Shown here: positions 31,915-40,665 of the stretch, in pieces
How the letters are laid out: every line of letters starts with the position of its first letter
Numbering within the stretch: the first letter of the stretch is position 1
Assembly: GCA_018374635.1 (NCBI GenBank)
Contig: JAHAEW010000012.1
Coordinates: 1-50,739, forward strand
Source: Clostridiales bacterium
GTDB taxonomy: Bacteria; Bacillota; Clostridia; Oscillospirales; Oscillospiraceae
Reading direction: 5' to 3'
DNA: 50,739 nucleotides
Notes under the pieces: model-generated
What the model was told of the DNA's origin: nothing
What the model saw: the letters and a program-made list of their open reading frames with translations, nothing else
Database searches by the model: none
Translations under genes and position numbers: made by a program

Positions 31915-32181
31915 ATGAGAAAGACCCGCGAACAAATCGAGTACCAGCTCTCCATCAAGAGGAGCCGGCTGGAGCTCTACCTGAAGCGAGAGGCCGAGAT
32001 GCTGGACGGAGGCGTCCAGAGCTACGGCATCGGCTCGCGCAATCTGGCCCGCTACAACACCGACCTCGGATCCATCAGGGCCGCCATCAAACAGCTCGAG
32101 GCAGACATCGAAGCCCTCGAGGCCGCACTGAACGGCGAGAAGCCGCGAAAAGCTGTGGGAGTAGTGCCCCGAGACTGGTGA
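31915..32181 (+). CDS. gpW-like head-tail joining protein
   Basis: 88 aa, helical. Reads as the gpW/DUF6148 type: YLKREAEMLDGGVQSYGIGSRNLARYNTDLGS and a coiled end. In lambda, gpW closes the portal hole after DNA filling. Located between terminase and portal as in lambda. AAGGAGG ahead of the ATG. Confidence 0.75.
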   Translation: MRKTREQIEYQLSIKRSRLELYLKREAEMLDGGVQSYGIGSRNLARYNTDLGSIRAAIKQLEADIEALEAALNGEKPRKAVGVVPRDW

Positions 32182-32184
32182 AAG

Positions 32185-32206
32185 AAGCCCCTAAAGGGGC
32201 TTTTTT
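32185..32206 (+). terminator. Terminator between gpW-like gene and portal gene
   Basis: AAGCCCC / GGGGCTT with a 4-nt loop followed by six T. It lies inside the late operon, so it may lower rather than stop downstream expression. Confidence 0.7.
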
Positions 32207-32280
32207 CATAGGCCGACGCCGGGAGTTTTCGCTCCTTTTCTCCCGACTCGGCCATCTTCACCATGAAGGAGGTGAGCACC

Positions 32281-33915
32281 ATCAGCAAAAGAAAAAGCAG
32301 AAGCCGCCCACAGAACAGGCGGCAGCAGCCGCGCCCTGTGAATAAGGGCTACGGCGACGCCGGCGCGAGCTGGCACAAGAAGGCGACCAAGGGCTTCAGA
32401 GCTATGAGCGGCAGCCCGAAGGAGGACATCGACGCCAACAACTACACCCTGCGGCAGCGTGCCCGGATGCTTTACATGGCGGCCCCGATCGCCACCTCTG
32501 CCATCCGCACCAACCGCACCAACGTCGTCGGCATCGGCCTCCAGCTCAAGAGTCGGATCGACCGCGAGGCGCTCGGCATGACGCAGGAGGCCGCCGACGC
32601 ATGGCAGGCTCAGGCCGAGCGTGAGTTCGCTCTCTGGTCTGAGAACAAAAGGGCGTGCGACGCCACCGGCGTCAACAACTTCGCAGCCATGCAGCAGCTC
32701 GCACTCTCCTCGTGGCTGGTCAGTGGCGACGTGTTCGCCGTCGTGAAGCAGTACGAGCCGACGCCGCTCACGCCCTACTCGCTACGCCTGCACCTGATCG
32801 AGGCTGACCGAGTCGCCACGCCAACGACCTCCGGCATCATCACCCCGATGCTGCTGACCACCGGCAAGGCGGCCAACGGCAACACCATCTACGACGGCGT
32901 CGAGGTGAACGACGACGGCCAGATCGAGGCGTACCACATCCGCAGCACCTACCCCTTCGAGCTCGGCAGCACGACGACAACGTGGGCCCGTGTTCAGGCA
33001 TACGGCGAGCGGACTGGCCTGCCGAAGATCCTGCACGTCATGGAGAGCGAGCGCCCGGATCAATACCGCGGCGTCAGCTATCTCGCGCAGGTCATCGAGC
33101 CCCTGCTCCAGCTTCGCCGCTACACCGAGAGCGAGCTGACTGCGGCGGTCGTCGAGTCGTTTTTCACGGCCTTCATCAAGACCGAGGCAGGCGCCGGCGA
33201 CAACCCGTTCAACGAGGTCGGGAGCAGCCTGCCGGAGGTGAGCCGAGATCCTAACGAGTACGAGATGGGCCCCGGCCAGATCAACATCATGGAGCCCGGT
33301 GAGGACGTGACCTTTGCAGACCCCAAGCGGCCGGCCAGCGGCTTCAACACCTTCCTGCGCGCCATCTGTGAACAGGTGGGCGCGGCGCTCGAGATCCCGG
33401 CCGACCTGCTGCTCAAGAGCTTCAACAGCTCGTACAGCGCCAGCCGCGCCGCCCTGATGGAGGCGTGGAAGGCGTTCCGCATGAGGCGCAAGTGGTTTGT
33501 CGATGACTTCTGCACGCCGGTCTATGAGATCTGGCTCTCTGAAGCCGTCGCCCGCGGCCGCATCAGCGCCCCGGGCTTCTTCGCAGACCCGGCGATCCGC
33601 GCCGCATACCTCGGCGCCGAGTGGATCGGCCCCTCTCAGGGACAGCTCGACCCGACGAAGGAGATCACGGCCGAGATCCTCGCCATCGGCGAAGGCATCA
33701 CGACCAGAGAACAGGCGACCATCCGACTCAACGGCGGCCAGTGGGACGCCAACGTCGACCAGCTCGCTCGGGAAAACGAGAAGCTGCGCGCAGCGCAGGG
33801 GCAGGTCGACCAGAGCACAGCGGCCAGCGGCACGATCTCCGCAGCTCTGCGGGAGGCGATCGTCGCCGAGGCCATCAAAAGCATCAAGGAAGGAGACAAG
33901 CATGAGAACGCATAA
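32281..33915 (+). CDS. Portal protein (lambda gpB family)
   Basis: 544 aa. Ring protein through which DNA enters the head. Lambda-family marks: NKGYGDAGASWHKKATKGF, YMAAPIATSAIRTNRTNVVG, VSGDVFAVVKQYEP and DQYRGVSYLAQVIEPLLQL. The start is odd: AAGGAGGTGA is followed after 8 nt by ATC AGC AAA AGA. An ATG at 32263 overlaps the Shine-Dalgarno itself and has no site of its own. I favour ATC (32281). The very basic start (SKRKSRSRPQNRRQ) would be kept either way. Confidence 0.88.
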   Translation: MSKRKSRSRPQNRRQQPRPVNKGYGDAGASWHKKATKGFRAMSGSPKEDIDANNYTLRQRARMLYMAAPIATSAIRTNRTNVVGIGLQLKSRIDREALGMTQEAADAWQAQAEREFALWSENKRACDATGVNNFAAMQQLALSSWLVSGDVFAVVKQYEPTPLTPYSLRLHLIEADRVATPTTSGIITPMLLTTGKAANGNTIYDGVEVNDDGQIEAYHIRSTYPFELGSTTTTWARVQAYGERTGLPKILHVMESERPDQYRGVSYLAQVIEPLLQLRRYTESELTAAVVESFFTAFIKTEAGAGDNPFNEVGSSLPEVSRDPNEYEMGPGQINIMEPGEDVTFADPKRPASGFNTFLRAICEQVGAALEIPADLLLKSFNSSYSASRAALMEAWKAFRMRRKWFVDDFCTPVYEIWLSEAVARGRISAPGFFADPAIRAAYLGAEWIGPSQGQLDPTKEITAEILAIGEGITTREQATIRLNGGQWDANVDQLARENEKLRAAQGQVDQSTAASGTISAALREAIVAEAIKSIKEGDKHENA

Positions 33916-35122
33916 CACTCCCCGGCTCTGCGCCGGGCCTCAGACTGCGGGCACGCCGATCAAGTTCTGGAACGTCGCCAGCACCGGCGACGACGAGGGC
34001 GAGATCACCCTCTACGGCGACGTCGTGAGCCGTCAGCCTGTGGACTGGTGGACGGGCGAGCCCGAGCCCGGCCTCTACATCGCGCCCGAGAGCTTCATGG
34101 AGGATCTCGCGGCCGTCAAGGGCAAGAGCAACATCACCATCAAGATCAATAGCTGCGGCGGCGACCTCTACACCGGCATCGCCATCCACAACGCCATCAA
34201 GGGCCTGACCGGCCACAAGGTCGTCGTCGTGGAAGGCATCGCGGCCAGCGCGGCCAGCGTCATCGCCTGCGCAGGCGACGAGGTGCAGGTCTATCCCGGC
34301 AGCATGGTGATGATCCACGGCGTCGCCGGGCTGCTCTACGACTACTACACCCTCGCAGACCTGAAGAAGCTCCAGAAGGACTTCGACGCGAGCGAGCGGG
34401 CCATCGCGGAGATCTACCACGCCAAGACCGGCCTCGAGGTCGACCAGCTCCGCAGCATGATGACCCGCGAGACGTGGATGGTCGGACAGGAGGCCATCGA
34501 CAACGGCTTTGCCGACACCCTGCTCACAGACGAAGGCCCTGACGTCACCCTGAGCGCCGACAAGAAGGTGCTCCTCGTCGCCGGCATCCGGCACGACGTC
34601 AAGGGCTTCAGACACATCCCGGGGACAATCCCCATCGACAACAGCATCCACGCCGCCACTGCGGCTGGAAATAAACACGCGGCCGCCAAGAACGACGGCC
34701 CCAAGAAGGAGGACAACAAGACCATGACCCTCGAAGAAATGAGAGCACAGCACCCCGACGTCGTGGCTCAGATCGAGCAGCAGGCGGCCGAAACTGCCAG
34801 AACGCAGGAGCGCGCCCGCATCGAGGCCATCGACAGCATCGCCGCAAGTGTGGGCGACGCGCAGCTCGTCAGGGACGCCAAGTACGGCGAGACCCCCTGC
34901 ACCGCTGAGCAGCTCGCGCTCAAGGCTATGCAGAAGCAGGCGGCCCTCGGTGCCAAGCACCTGAAGGACGCCAAGGCTGACAACGACGAGTCCGGCGCTG
35001 CCGGCGTCGGCGCTGCCCCTAACGGCGGCGAAGAAGGCAGCGAAAACGACGACAAGGCAAAGGTGGACGCCATCGTCGGCCTCTACAACTCCACCAAGTC
35101 TCAGAACGGAGGTAAGAAGTAA
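33902..35122 (+). CDS. Head maturation protease, ClpP-like, with scaffold-type C-terminus
   Basis: 406 aa. The N-terminal 220 residues are a ClpP/SppA-like serine protease: INSCGGDLYTGIAIHNAI, the nucleophile region GIAASAASVIACAGDEV and the His in MVMIHGVAG. The rest is acidic and coiled (MRAQHPDVVAQIEQQAAETA), fitting a scaffold that the protease removes, as in lambda gpC/Nu3. Overlaps the portal gene by 14 nt; its stop overlaps the decoration gene start (TAATG). Confidence 0.88.
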   Translation: MRTHNTPRLCAGPQTAGTPIKFWNVASTGDDEGEITLYGDVVSRQPVDWWTGEPEPGLYIAPESFMEDLAAVKGKSNITIKINSCGGDLYTGIAIHNAIKGLTGHKVVVVEGIAASAASVIACAGDEVQVYPGSMVMIHGVAGLLYDYYTLADLKKLQKDFDASERAIAEIYHAKTGLEVDQLRSMMTRETWMVGQEAIDNGFADTLLTDEGPDVTLSADKKVLLVAGIRHDVKGFRHIPGTIPIDNSIHAATAAGNKHAAAKNDGPKKEDNKTMTLEEMRAQHPDVVAQIEQQAAETARTQERARIEAIDSIAASVGDAQLVRDAKYGETPCTAEQLALKAMQKQAALGAKHLKDAKADNDESGAAGVGAAPNGGEEGSENDDKAKVDAIVGLYNSTKSQNGGKK

Positions 35123-35529
35123 TGAGCAAGAGACTGGACGAAAACCTCGGCAGCGTCGGCTATGACGGCCTGATCGTTGCCAATGAGCCCGTCGCTGACG
35201 TGCTCACCGTGACCATCCGCAAGGAGGCCACCGCCGCGGCCACCTATAAGCGCGGCACCGTGCTGGCCCTGTCTGCCGGCACCGCCGGCGACGGCAAGCT
35301 GGTGATCCTCGGCTCCACCGCGACCACCAACGAAACCCTGACCGCCAACTGCATCCTCGCCGAGGACGTGGAAGTCGGCACCACCGCGGACGTGACCGTG
35401 CTGGCCTACCGCACCGGCCACTTCGCCCGCAACAAGCTGGCCGTCGCAAGCGGCTACACCCTGAAGGCGACCGACGAGGAGGAGCTGCGCAAGGCCGGCA
35501 TCCTGCTCTCCGACGCCATCGAATACTAA
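35122..35529 (+). CDS. Head decoration protein (lambda gpD-like)
   Basis: 135 aa. Small beta-rich protein with EPVADVLTVTIRKEATAAATY, KRGTVLALSAG and LAEDVEVGTTADVTVLAYRTG, the pattern of lambda head decoration proteins that clamp the expanded capsid. Sits between protease and capsid genes as in lambda. Confidence 0.88.
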   Translation: MSKRLDENLGSVGYDGLIVANEPVADVLTVTIRKEATAAATYKRGTVLALSAGTAGDGKLVILGSTATTNETLTANCILAEDVEVGTTADVTVLAYRTGHFARNKLAVASGYTLKATDEEELRKAGILLSDAIEY

Positions 35530-35547
35530 GAGAAGGAGGACAACAAA

Positions 35548-36618
35548 ATGCCTTTTAACTTCTACGACACCCACACGCTGCTCATGGCCGTGCAGCAGCT
35601 TACCCCTGCCGCGACCTTCCTGCGTGACCGCTATTTCCCCACCAACGACGCGAGCGACATCTTCGCCACCGATGACGTGCTCGTCGAGTTCCGTGACGGC
35701 AGCAAGAAGCTGGCGCCCTTCGTGGCCCCTCGCAAGGGCGGCGTCACCGTCCTGCGCGCCGGCTACAATATGGAACGCTACACCCCGCCCTTCGTGGCTC
35801 CCCGTCGCGTCCTGACCCTCGACGAGCTGCGCAAGCGTGGCTTCGGCGAGGCCCTCTACTCTCAGCTCACCCCTGAGCAGCGCCAGCAGACCCTCATCCT
35901 GCGCGATGCTGACGAGCTGGGCGAGCTCATCACCAACCGCGAAGAAGCGATGGCCGCCGAGACCATGCTGACCAACGGCTGCGTGATGAAGCACATCGCC
36001 GACGACGTCGACAAGGCCGACGAGATGGAGATCCGTTTCTACTCTGAGGCCAGCAACCCCGCGACCTACACCCCGACGGCCAAGTGGGACGCCACCGGCG
36101 GCAAGATCCTGAAGGATCTGGAGGCCATGATCCGTATGCTGACCAAGCGCGGCCTCCGCGCCTCTGATCTGGTCTGCTCCCCGGACGTAGCCGACACCAT
36201 CATCAACGACGCGGCCGTGCAGAAGCTCCTCGACAACCGCCGCATCGAGATCGGCAACGTGGAGCCCGAGCTGCTGCCTGACGGCGCTGCCATCGTGGCC
36301 CGCCTGAACGTCCTCGGCCGCATCATCAGCGTCATCTCCTACGACCTGACCTATACCGACGACGAGGGCAACGACAAGCTCTACATCCCGTCCGGCAAGT
36401 GCGTCCTCACCGCTCCCGGCGCTGGCCGCACCGCCTACGGCGCCGTCTCTCAGGTCGAGCAGAGCGACGGCGAGTTCCACACCTACGCCGGCCGCCGCGT
36501 GCCGAAGTATGTGAGCAGCGCCGAAGGCAACAGCCGCACGCTGACCATCTCCAGCCGTCCGCTGATGATCCCCAACAACAAGAACCCGTTCATCGTTGCG
36601 GACGTCCTGACGGACTGA
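35548..36618 (+). CDS. Major capsid protein (lambda gpE family)
   Basis: 356 aa, the family length. N-terminus FYDTHTLLMAVQQLTPAATF, then FRDGSKKLAPFVAPRKGG and APRRVLTLDELRKRGFGEAL identify the HK97-fold capsid of the gpE group. Strong site AGAAGGAGGACAAC. Its codon use is more biased than that of its neighbours, as expected for the most abundant virion protein. No Prp-type cleavage motif is seen at its N-terminus. Confidence 0.93.
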   Translation: MPFNFYDTHTLLMAVQQLTPAATFLRDRYFPTNDASDIFATDDVLVEFRDGSKKLAPFVAPRKGGVTVLRAGYNMERYTPPFVAPRRVLTLDELRKRGFGEALYSQLTPEQRQQTLILRDADELGELITNREEAMAAETMLTNGCVMKHIADDVDKADEMEIRFYSEASNPATYTPTAKWDATGGKILKDLEAMIRMLTKRGLRASDLVCSPDVADTIINDAAVQKLLDNRRIEIGNVEPELLPDGAAIVARLNVLGRIISVISYDLTYTDDEGNDKLYIPSGKCVLTAPGAGRTAYGAVSQVEQSDGEFHTYAGRRVPKYVSSAEGNSRTLTISSRPLMIPNNKNPFIVADVLTD

Positions 36619-36640
36619 GCGCAGCAGAAAGGAGCAGAGC

Positions 36641-37060
36641 ATGATCCAGATTATCAAGGGCACCTTCGGCTACTATAACGGCCGCAAGGTGATCCCCATC
36701 ACTGAAGCAGACGGCCCTCAGAAGTTCGACGACGAGCTGGAGGCCCGTCTGGTGAAGGAAGGCGTCGCCAAGTACATCGGCGAGCAGGACGAGACTGCCG
36801 AGCAGACCGCACCCGCTCGCGGCGACGACGCCGACGAGCCTGCCAGCACCAACACCGCGGCCGACGAGGCCCCTGAGTACGACGAGGACATGAAGCTCTA
36901 CGAGCTGAAGGAAGTGGCCGCGCGCTATGGCGTGGACGCCTCTGCCATGCGCAAGAAGGCCGACGTCATCGCTGCCATCGAGGCCGCCAAGGCCGAGCAG
37001 CCCGATGACGGCACCGACGATGAGGAGCCCCCTCAGATCGGCGCCGCCGATCCTGTCTGA
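36641..37060 (+). CDS. Small head protein with C-terminal SAP/HeH-like motif
   Basis: 139 aa. A short beta N-terminus (MIQIIKGTFGYYNGRKVIPIT) is followed by a very acidic linker and a helix-extension-helix motif (LYELKEVAARYGVDASAMRKKADVIAAIEA). Position after the capsid and an acidic middle recall lambda gpFI, a packaging helper. TGATG overlap with the next gene. Confidence 0.65.
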   Translation: MIQIIKGTFGYYNGRKVIPITEADGPQKFDDELEARLVKEGVAKYIGEQDETAEQTAPARGDDADEPASTNTAADEAPEYDEDMKLYELKEVAARYGVDASAMRKKADVIAAIEAAKAEQPDDGTDDEEPPQIGAADPV

Positions 37061-37383
37061 TGGCCTTCAGCTTCAAGGCGATGGTCGAGGCTGACCGCCG
37101 GCGCACGTTTCTCAATCTCGACGAGTTCGGTGAGAAGCACACCGTCGAAGGCCGGGCCATCGCTGCCGTGCTGGATGACAACGCCCTGAAGGAACGCCAA
37201 GGGGGGCAAGAGCTGAGCGTCGCGGAGTCCTCTCTGCTGCTTTACGCGGCGGTCGAGGATCTGCCCGCTCGGCGCCCGGCGGGCGAAGGGCTCAACGTCG
37301 ACGGCCGCGAGTACATCGTCAACGACTGGAGCGAGGACATGGGGATCGCCACCGTGGCCCTCGGCCAGACTGTCACCATGTAG
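37060..37383 (+). CDS. Head-tail joining protein (gpFII-like stopper)
   Basis: 107 aa. Mostly beta, with VDGREYIVNDWSEDMGIATVAL near the end, like phage head-tail attachment proteins. Place between the gpFI-like gene and the tail terminator gene supports the call; sequence likeness alone is weak. Confidence 0.6.
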   Translation: MAFSFKAMVEADRRRTFLNLDEFGEKHTVEGRAIAAVLDDNALKERQGGQELSVAESSLLLYAAVEDLPARRPAGEGLNVDGREYIVNDWSEDMGIATVALGQTVTM

Positions 37384-37393
37384 GAGGTGCCCC

Positions 37394-38011
37394 ATGTCCA
37401 TCGTCAACAGCATCGAAACCGTCCGGGACTGGCTGACCGCCGAGGTCTGCCCTCTGGTCAAGCTGAAGCTCCCCGACGACAACGCAACGGACGCCTCCTA
37501 CCCATACAAGCTGGTAAACCCGGCCGCGTTCTCGCTTTTCGTACCATCGAAGGACAGGACGCCCCCGAACATCGCCGCGCCGATCCCGTCGGTCTGCGTG
37601 CAGATCGTTCAGGGCGACGACGACCTGCTCCAGAGTGCCCGAGACATCAAGATCCGGCTCTGCTTCTCAGCGTGGGATCCCGGCTACCACGGGCCCGACA
37701 TCTTCAAGCCGAAGGGCGACGGCAGCGGCACCTACATCCAGCAATACAACGAGGCGGCGGCCTCCTACTTCGTGAAGAACGGAGAGGGCTGGCGTGACGC
37801 ATGGAATTTTGTGGACACAGCCCTCCGGCTGATTGAAAACGCCGAGTACCTCGGCGACCTCCGCGTCATCAAGGAGAAGGGCATCACCTTCGGCCCTGTC
37901 ACGGAGCAAGACGCCGTCCCCGACTTCTACCCGTACTGGTTTGCATGGGCTGAGTTCTCCATCGAGGAGACACTGACCCGCAACCCGAAAAGCTACCAAC
38001 ACCTGCTTTAA
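37394..38011 (+). CDS. Tail terminator/completion protein
   Basis: 205 aa. N-terminal helix (SIVNSIETVRDWLTAEVCPLV), central beta region with FVPSKDRTPPNIAAPIPSV and a Trp/Tyr-rich end (DFYPYWFAWAEFSIEETL). This matches small proteins that end the tail tube just before the sheath gene in contractile phages. The exact family is not sure. GGAGG at 7 nt. Confidence 0.55.
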   Translation: MSIVNSIETVRDWLTAEVCPLVKLKLPDDNATDASYPYKLVNPAAFSLFVPSKDRTPPNIAAPIPSVCVQIVQGDDDLLQSARDIKIRLCFSAWDPGYHGPDIFKPKGDGSGTYIQQYNEAAASYFVKNGEGWRDAWNFVDTALRLIENAEYLGDLRVIKEKGITFGPVTEQDAVPDFYPYWFAWAEFSIEETLTRNPKSYQHLL

Positions 38012-38012
38012 G

Positions 38013-38036
38013 GGCAGCCGCTCGGCTGCTCTAATT
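38013..38036 (+). terminator. Weak terminator-like hairpin before the sheath gene
   Basis: GCAGCCG / CGGCTGC with a 2-nt loop and a broken T-tail (TCTAATTT). May moderate readthrough into the tail genes. Confidence 0.45.
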
Positions 38037-38058
38037 TCATGCAAAGGAGGATAAGCAG

Positions 38059-39570
38059 ATGGCAAACGAATACCTCTACGGCGCCTACGGCCACATCGGC
38101 GAGACCGTGGCACAGAGCGCCGTGCAGGCGGGCACCACGCCGGTCTATATCGGCACGGCACCCGTCAACCTCGTGCGCGGCTTCGGCGAGGCCGGCATCA
38201 TCAACGCGCCGATCAAGATCACCAGTCTGGTCGACGCTCAGAAGAAGATCGGCTACTCGTCCGACTGGGGCACCTTTACCCTGTGCGAGGCCGTGTACGC
38301 GCATTTCAACAACACCCTCGGGAACATCGGTCCGATCTACGTCATCAATGTGCTCGACCCCTCCGCGGGCAAGCACCGCAAGGAGACGGCCACCACCAAG
38401 ACCCTCACCTTCACCGGCGGCCGCGCCGAGTTCGCCAGCGACAAGATCATCCTCGACACCCTGACCATCGCAAAGAATGACAGCGGCAACTACGTCGAGG
38501 GCACCGACTACGCTGTGGACTATAACTTCACCAAGGGCACGGTCATCATCACCAGCCTGAAGGACGACGCGCAGCTCGCCGGCAGCCTGACGGCCAGCTT
38601 CAGCGAGGTGGACGACTCTGAGATCGCAGACAGCGACATCATCGGCGGCGTCACCTCCTCCGGCGAGTACAGCGGCCTGAGCGCGATCGCGCTGCTCTAT
38701 CCCGAGCAGTTCGCGGTCTGCAATCTGATCGCGGCCCCCGGCTGGAGTCACAGCCCTGCCGTCTACAACGCCATGCTGACGGCCTGCAAGAAGATCAACG
38801 GCCACTGGGACGCCTTCGTCGTGGCCGACCTGCCCCTCGTGGACAGCACCGCACAGGCGGTCGACACGATCACCAAGGCGATCGCATGGAAGAAGGCCAA
38901 CGCCTTCACCGGCGAGCGTTCTAAGGTCTACTGGCCGCAGGCTGTGGACAACCTCGGCAACGTGTTCCACCTGAGCACGCTGGCCGTGGTCGAGTTTATG
39001 CGCGCTGACTTCAGCCACAACAGCGTCCCGATGGAGACCTGCGGCAACAAGGCCATCCCCGTCATCAAGCAGTATTTCGGGGCCAACGCCAACAACCGCG
39101 GCTTCGACCAGCAGACCGGCAAGGAGCTGACGCAGAACGGCATCAGCACCGCCGTCGCATGGGGAGGTGAGTGGGTACTGTGGGGCGACCATACGGCCGC
39201 CTACACATACGGCGCAGACGTGGATCCTCGCGCGATCTTTGACGTCTCCATGCGTATGCTCATGCACATCACCAATAGTTTCCAGCGCGAGTGGAGCCCT
39301 GAGATCGACAGCCCTATGACACGCGCGCTGAAGGATCGCATCATCAACCGCGAGCAGGAGAAGCTCGACGGCTATGTGAGCATGGGCGCCCTGCTGGGCG
39401 AGCCCGTGATCCTGTTCCTCGAGAGCGAGAACAGCACCACGGACGTGATGAATGGCGACTTCCGCTGGGACATCGCCGTCACCCCGACCCCGCCCCTCAA
39501 GTCTGCGAGCGTCTACGTCGCCTACACCGACGCGGGCTTCTCTGTCTACTACGAAGGAGGTGACGAGTAA
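38059..39570 (+). CDS. Phage tail sheath protein
   Basis: 503 aa. Contractile sheath of a P2-like tail: early GTTPVYIGTAPVN, middle VCNLIAAPGWSHSPAVY, WKKANAFTGERSKVYWPQ, and C-terminal RMLMHITNSFQREWSPEID. Its presence with tube, gpE and baseplate genes makes this a myovirus-type tail. AAAGGAGG before the ATG; TAATG overlap with the tube gene. Confidence 0.95.
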   Translation: MANEYLYGAYGHIGETVAQSAVQAGTTPVYIGTAPVNLVRGFGEAGIINAPIKITSLVDAQKKIGYSSDWGTFTLCEAVYAHFNNTLGNIGPIYVINVLDPSAGKHRKETATTKTLTFTGGRAEFASDKIILDTLTIAKNDSGNYVEGTDYAVDYNFTKGTVIITSLKDDAQLAGSLTASFSEVDDSEIADSDIIGGVTSSGEYSGLSAIALLYPEQFAVCNLIAAPGWSHSPAVYNAMLTACKKINGHWDAFVVADLPLVDSTAQAVDTITKAIAWKKANAFTGERSKVYWPQAVDNLGNVFHLSTLAVVEFMRADFSHNSVPMETCGNKAIPVIKQYFGANANNRGFDQQTGKELTQNGISTAVAWGGEWVLWGDHTAAYTYGADVDPRAIFDVSMRMLMHITNSFQREWSPEIDSPMTRALKDRIINREQEKLDGYVSMGALLGEPVILFLESENSTTDVMNGDFRWDIAVTPTPPLKSASVYVAYTDAGFSVYYEGGDE

Positions 39571-40082
39571 TGGCAAACCTGTGGCTCGACCTGAAGGGCC
39601 CCATCCTCGCCGACACCGTCTACATCGGCGGCACTCTCGTCGCCAAAGACGTGACCATCGCGCTGCCGGCTGTCACTCCCGTGACCGCTGACTTCAAGGC
39701 TATGGGAACCTACACTGCCCCCATCCTCGGCCAGATCGAGGCTATGGAGGCATCCATCACCAAGATCGGCATCGACCTCGGCCTGCGGAACATGATGAAG
39801 CTCGAGAGCAAGACCATCGAGATCCGCTGGGCTCAGGACGCCAAGCAGGCCGACGGCTCCACCAAGACCGAAGGCTGCAAGGCGTTCCTCCGCTGCGTCT
39901 CTAAGGGCATCCCGGGCCTCTCTGTGGATCCCGGCAACACCAGCGAGAACGAGGCCACGTTTGCCGTGAGCCGCTACCAGCTCTACGTCGGCGGCGCTGA
40001 ATACTGGCTGATCGACCAGCTCAACACGATCCTGCGCGTCGGCGGCGTCGACTACGCCAAGGACATCCGCAGCCTGCTGTAA
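39570..40082 (+). CDS. Tail tube protein (P2 FII-like)
   Basis: 170 aa. Forms the inner tube within the sheath. LPAVTPVTADFKAMGTYTAP, MEASITKIGIDLGLRNMM and the NTILRVGGVDYAKDIRSLL end are typical of the P2 FII group. The TAATG overlap couples it to the sheath gene, keeping the two subunits in balance. Confidence 0.92.
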   Translation: MANLWLDLKGPILADTVYIGGTLVAKDVTIALPAVTPVTADFKAMGTYTAPILGQIEAMEASITKIGIDLGLRNMMKLESKTIEIRWAQDAKQADGSTKTEGCKAFLRCVSKGIPGLSVDPGNTSENEATFAVSRYQLYVGGAEYWLIDQLNTILRVGGVDYAKDIRSLL

Positions 40083-40088
40083 CCCGAA

Positions 40089-40119
40089 GGGCGCCGCGCC
40101 TATGCGGCGCCCTCTATTT
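40089..40119 (+). terminator. Hairpin after the tube gene
   Basis: GGGCGCCGC / GCGGCGCCC with a 6-nt loop and TCTATTTAT tail. Placed after the highly expressed sheath and tube genes, where partial termination is common. Confidence 0.65.
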
Positions 40120-40139
40120 ATCGAAAGGAGACGCACCCA

Positions 40140-40550
40140 ATGAAGAACACCATCAAGCTCGACAACCCCGTGCAGATCAACGGCAAGAGCTACGACGAGC
40201 TGACCTATGACATCAGCGAGATCACCGCACAGGCGTTTGCTGAAGCTGACGCCAGAAAGCTGAGCGCCAGCGGCTCCAAGAACGGCAACGCGGCCGGCGC
40301 GGCCGAGCTGGACTACGGCCTGCACCTCTACCTCGGCTTCGCTGCCATCATCGCCATCAACCCCGAGATCGACATCTCCGACCTCGAGCGCGTCCGCGGC
40401 TACGACGTTATGAAGATTATGAGGATCGGCCGGGATTTTATTTCCGGGAAGTCGGAGGAACCCTACACCCCCGACAGCTCCGACGCGCAATCCGAGACTA
40501 CGCCCGAGCCTTCCACACGTCGACGCGAGACCTCGGAGAGCGAAGGCTGA
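40140..40550 (+). CDS. Tail assembly chaperone gpE-like
   Basis: 136 aa. N-terminus TIKLDNPVQINGKSYDELTYDISEIT and AAIIAINPEIDISDLERVRGYDV are typical of P2 gpE-type chaperones that handle the tape measure before tube assembly. The C-terminal 30 residues (SETTPEPSTRRRETSESEG) look like noise from reading the wrong frame; in the -1 frame the same DNA gives a sensible helical sequence, see the E' entry. Confidence 0.8.
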   Translation: MKNTIKLDNPVQINGKSYDELTYDISEITAQAFAEADARKLSASGSKNGNAAGAAELDYGLHLYLGFAAIIAINPEIDISDLERVRGYDVMKIMRIGRDFISGKSEEPYTPDSSDAQSETTPEPSTRRRETSESEG

Positions 40551-40660
40551 CCGACTTCCTGACCGAATACGGGGAGGCCGTCGAGGAGGCCAAGCGGTTC
40601 CAAGCGAGCCGGCCGACTCGTGCGGCCAGCTTTAAGAAACCCCACATCAGAAGGAGGTGA
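40436..40660 (+). CDS. gpE' extension in the -1 frame (programmed frameshift product)
   Basis: In the -1 frame, open across the 3' end of the gpE gene, the DNA encodes RRAIRDYARAFHTSTRDLG, then TDFLTEYGEAVEEAKRFQ, ending at a TGA inside the tape measure Shine-Dalgarno. It has no start of its own. P2-like phages make E+E' by a -1 slip; here the slip may lie near GATTTTATTTCC (40434-40445), but no perfect heptamer is seen. The start given is approximate. Confidence 0.6.
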   Translation, partial: FYFREVGGTLHPRQLRRAIRDYARAFHTSTRDLGERRLTDFLTEYGEAVEEAKRFQASRPTRAASFKKPHIRRR

Positions 40661-40665
40661 CGCAC

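Noticed and set aside
35548..36618. Prp-type cleavage motif in the phage capsid, given the host Prp gene
   Set aside because: The capsid N-terminus lacks the LQFF-like motif found in L27, so no link is supported.
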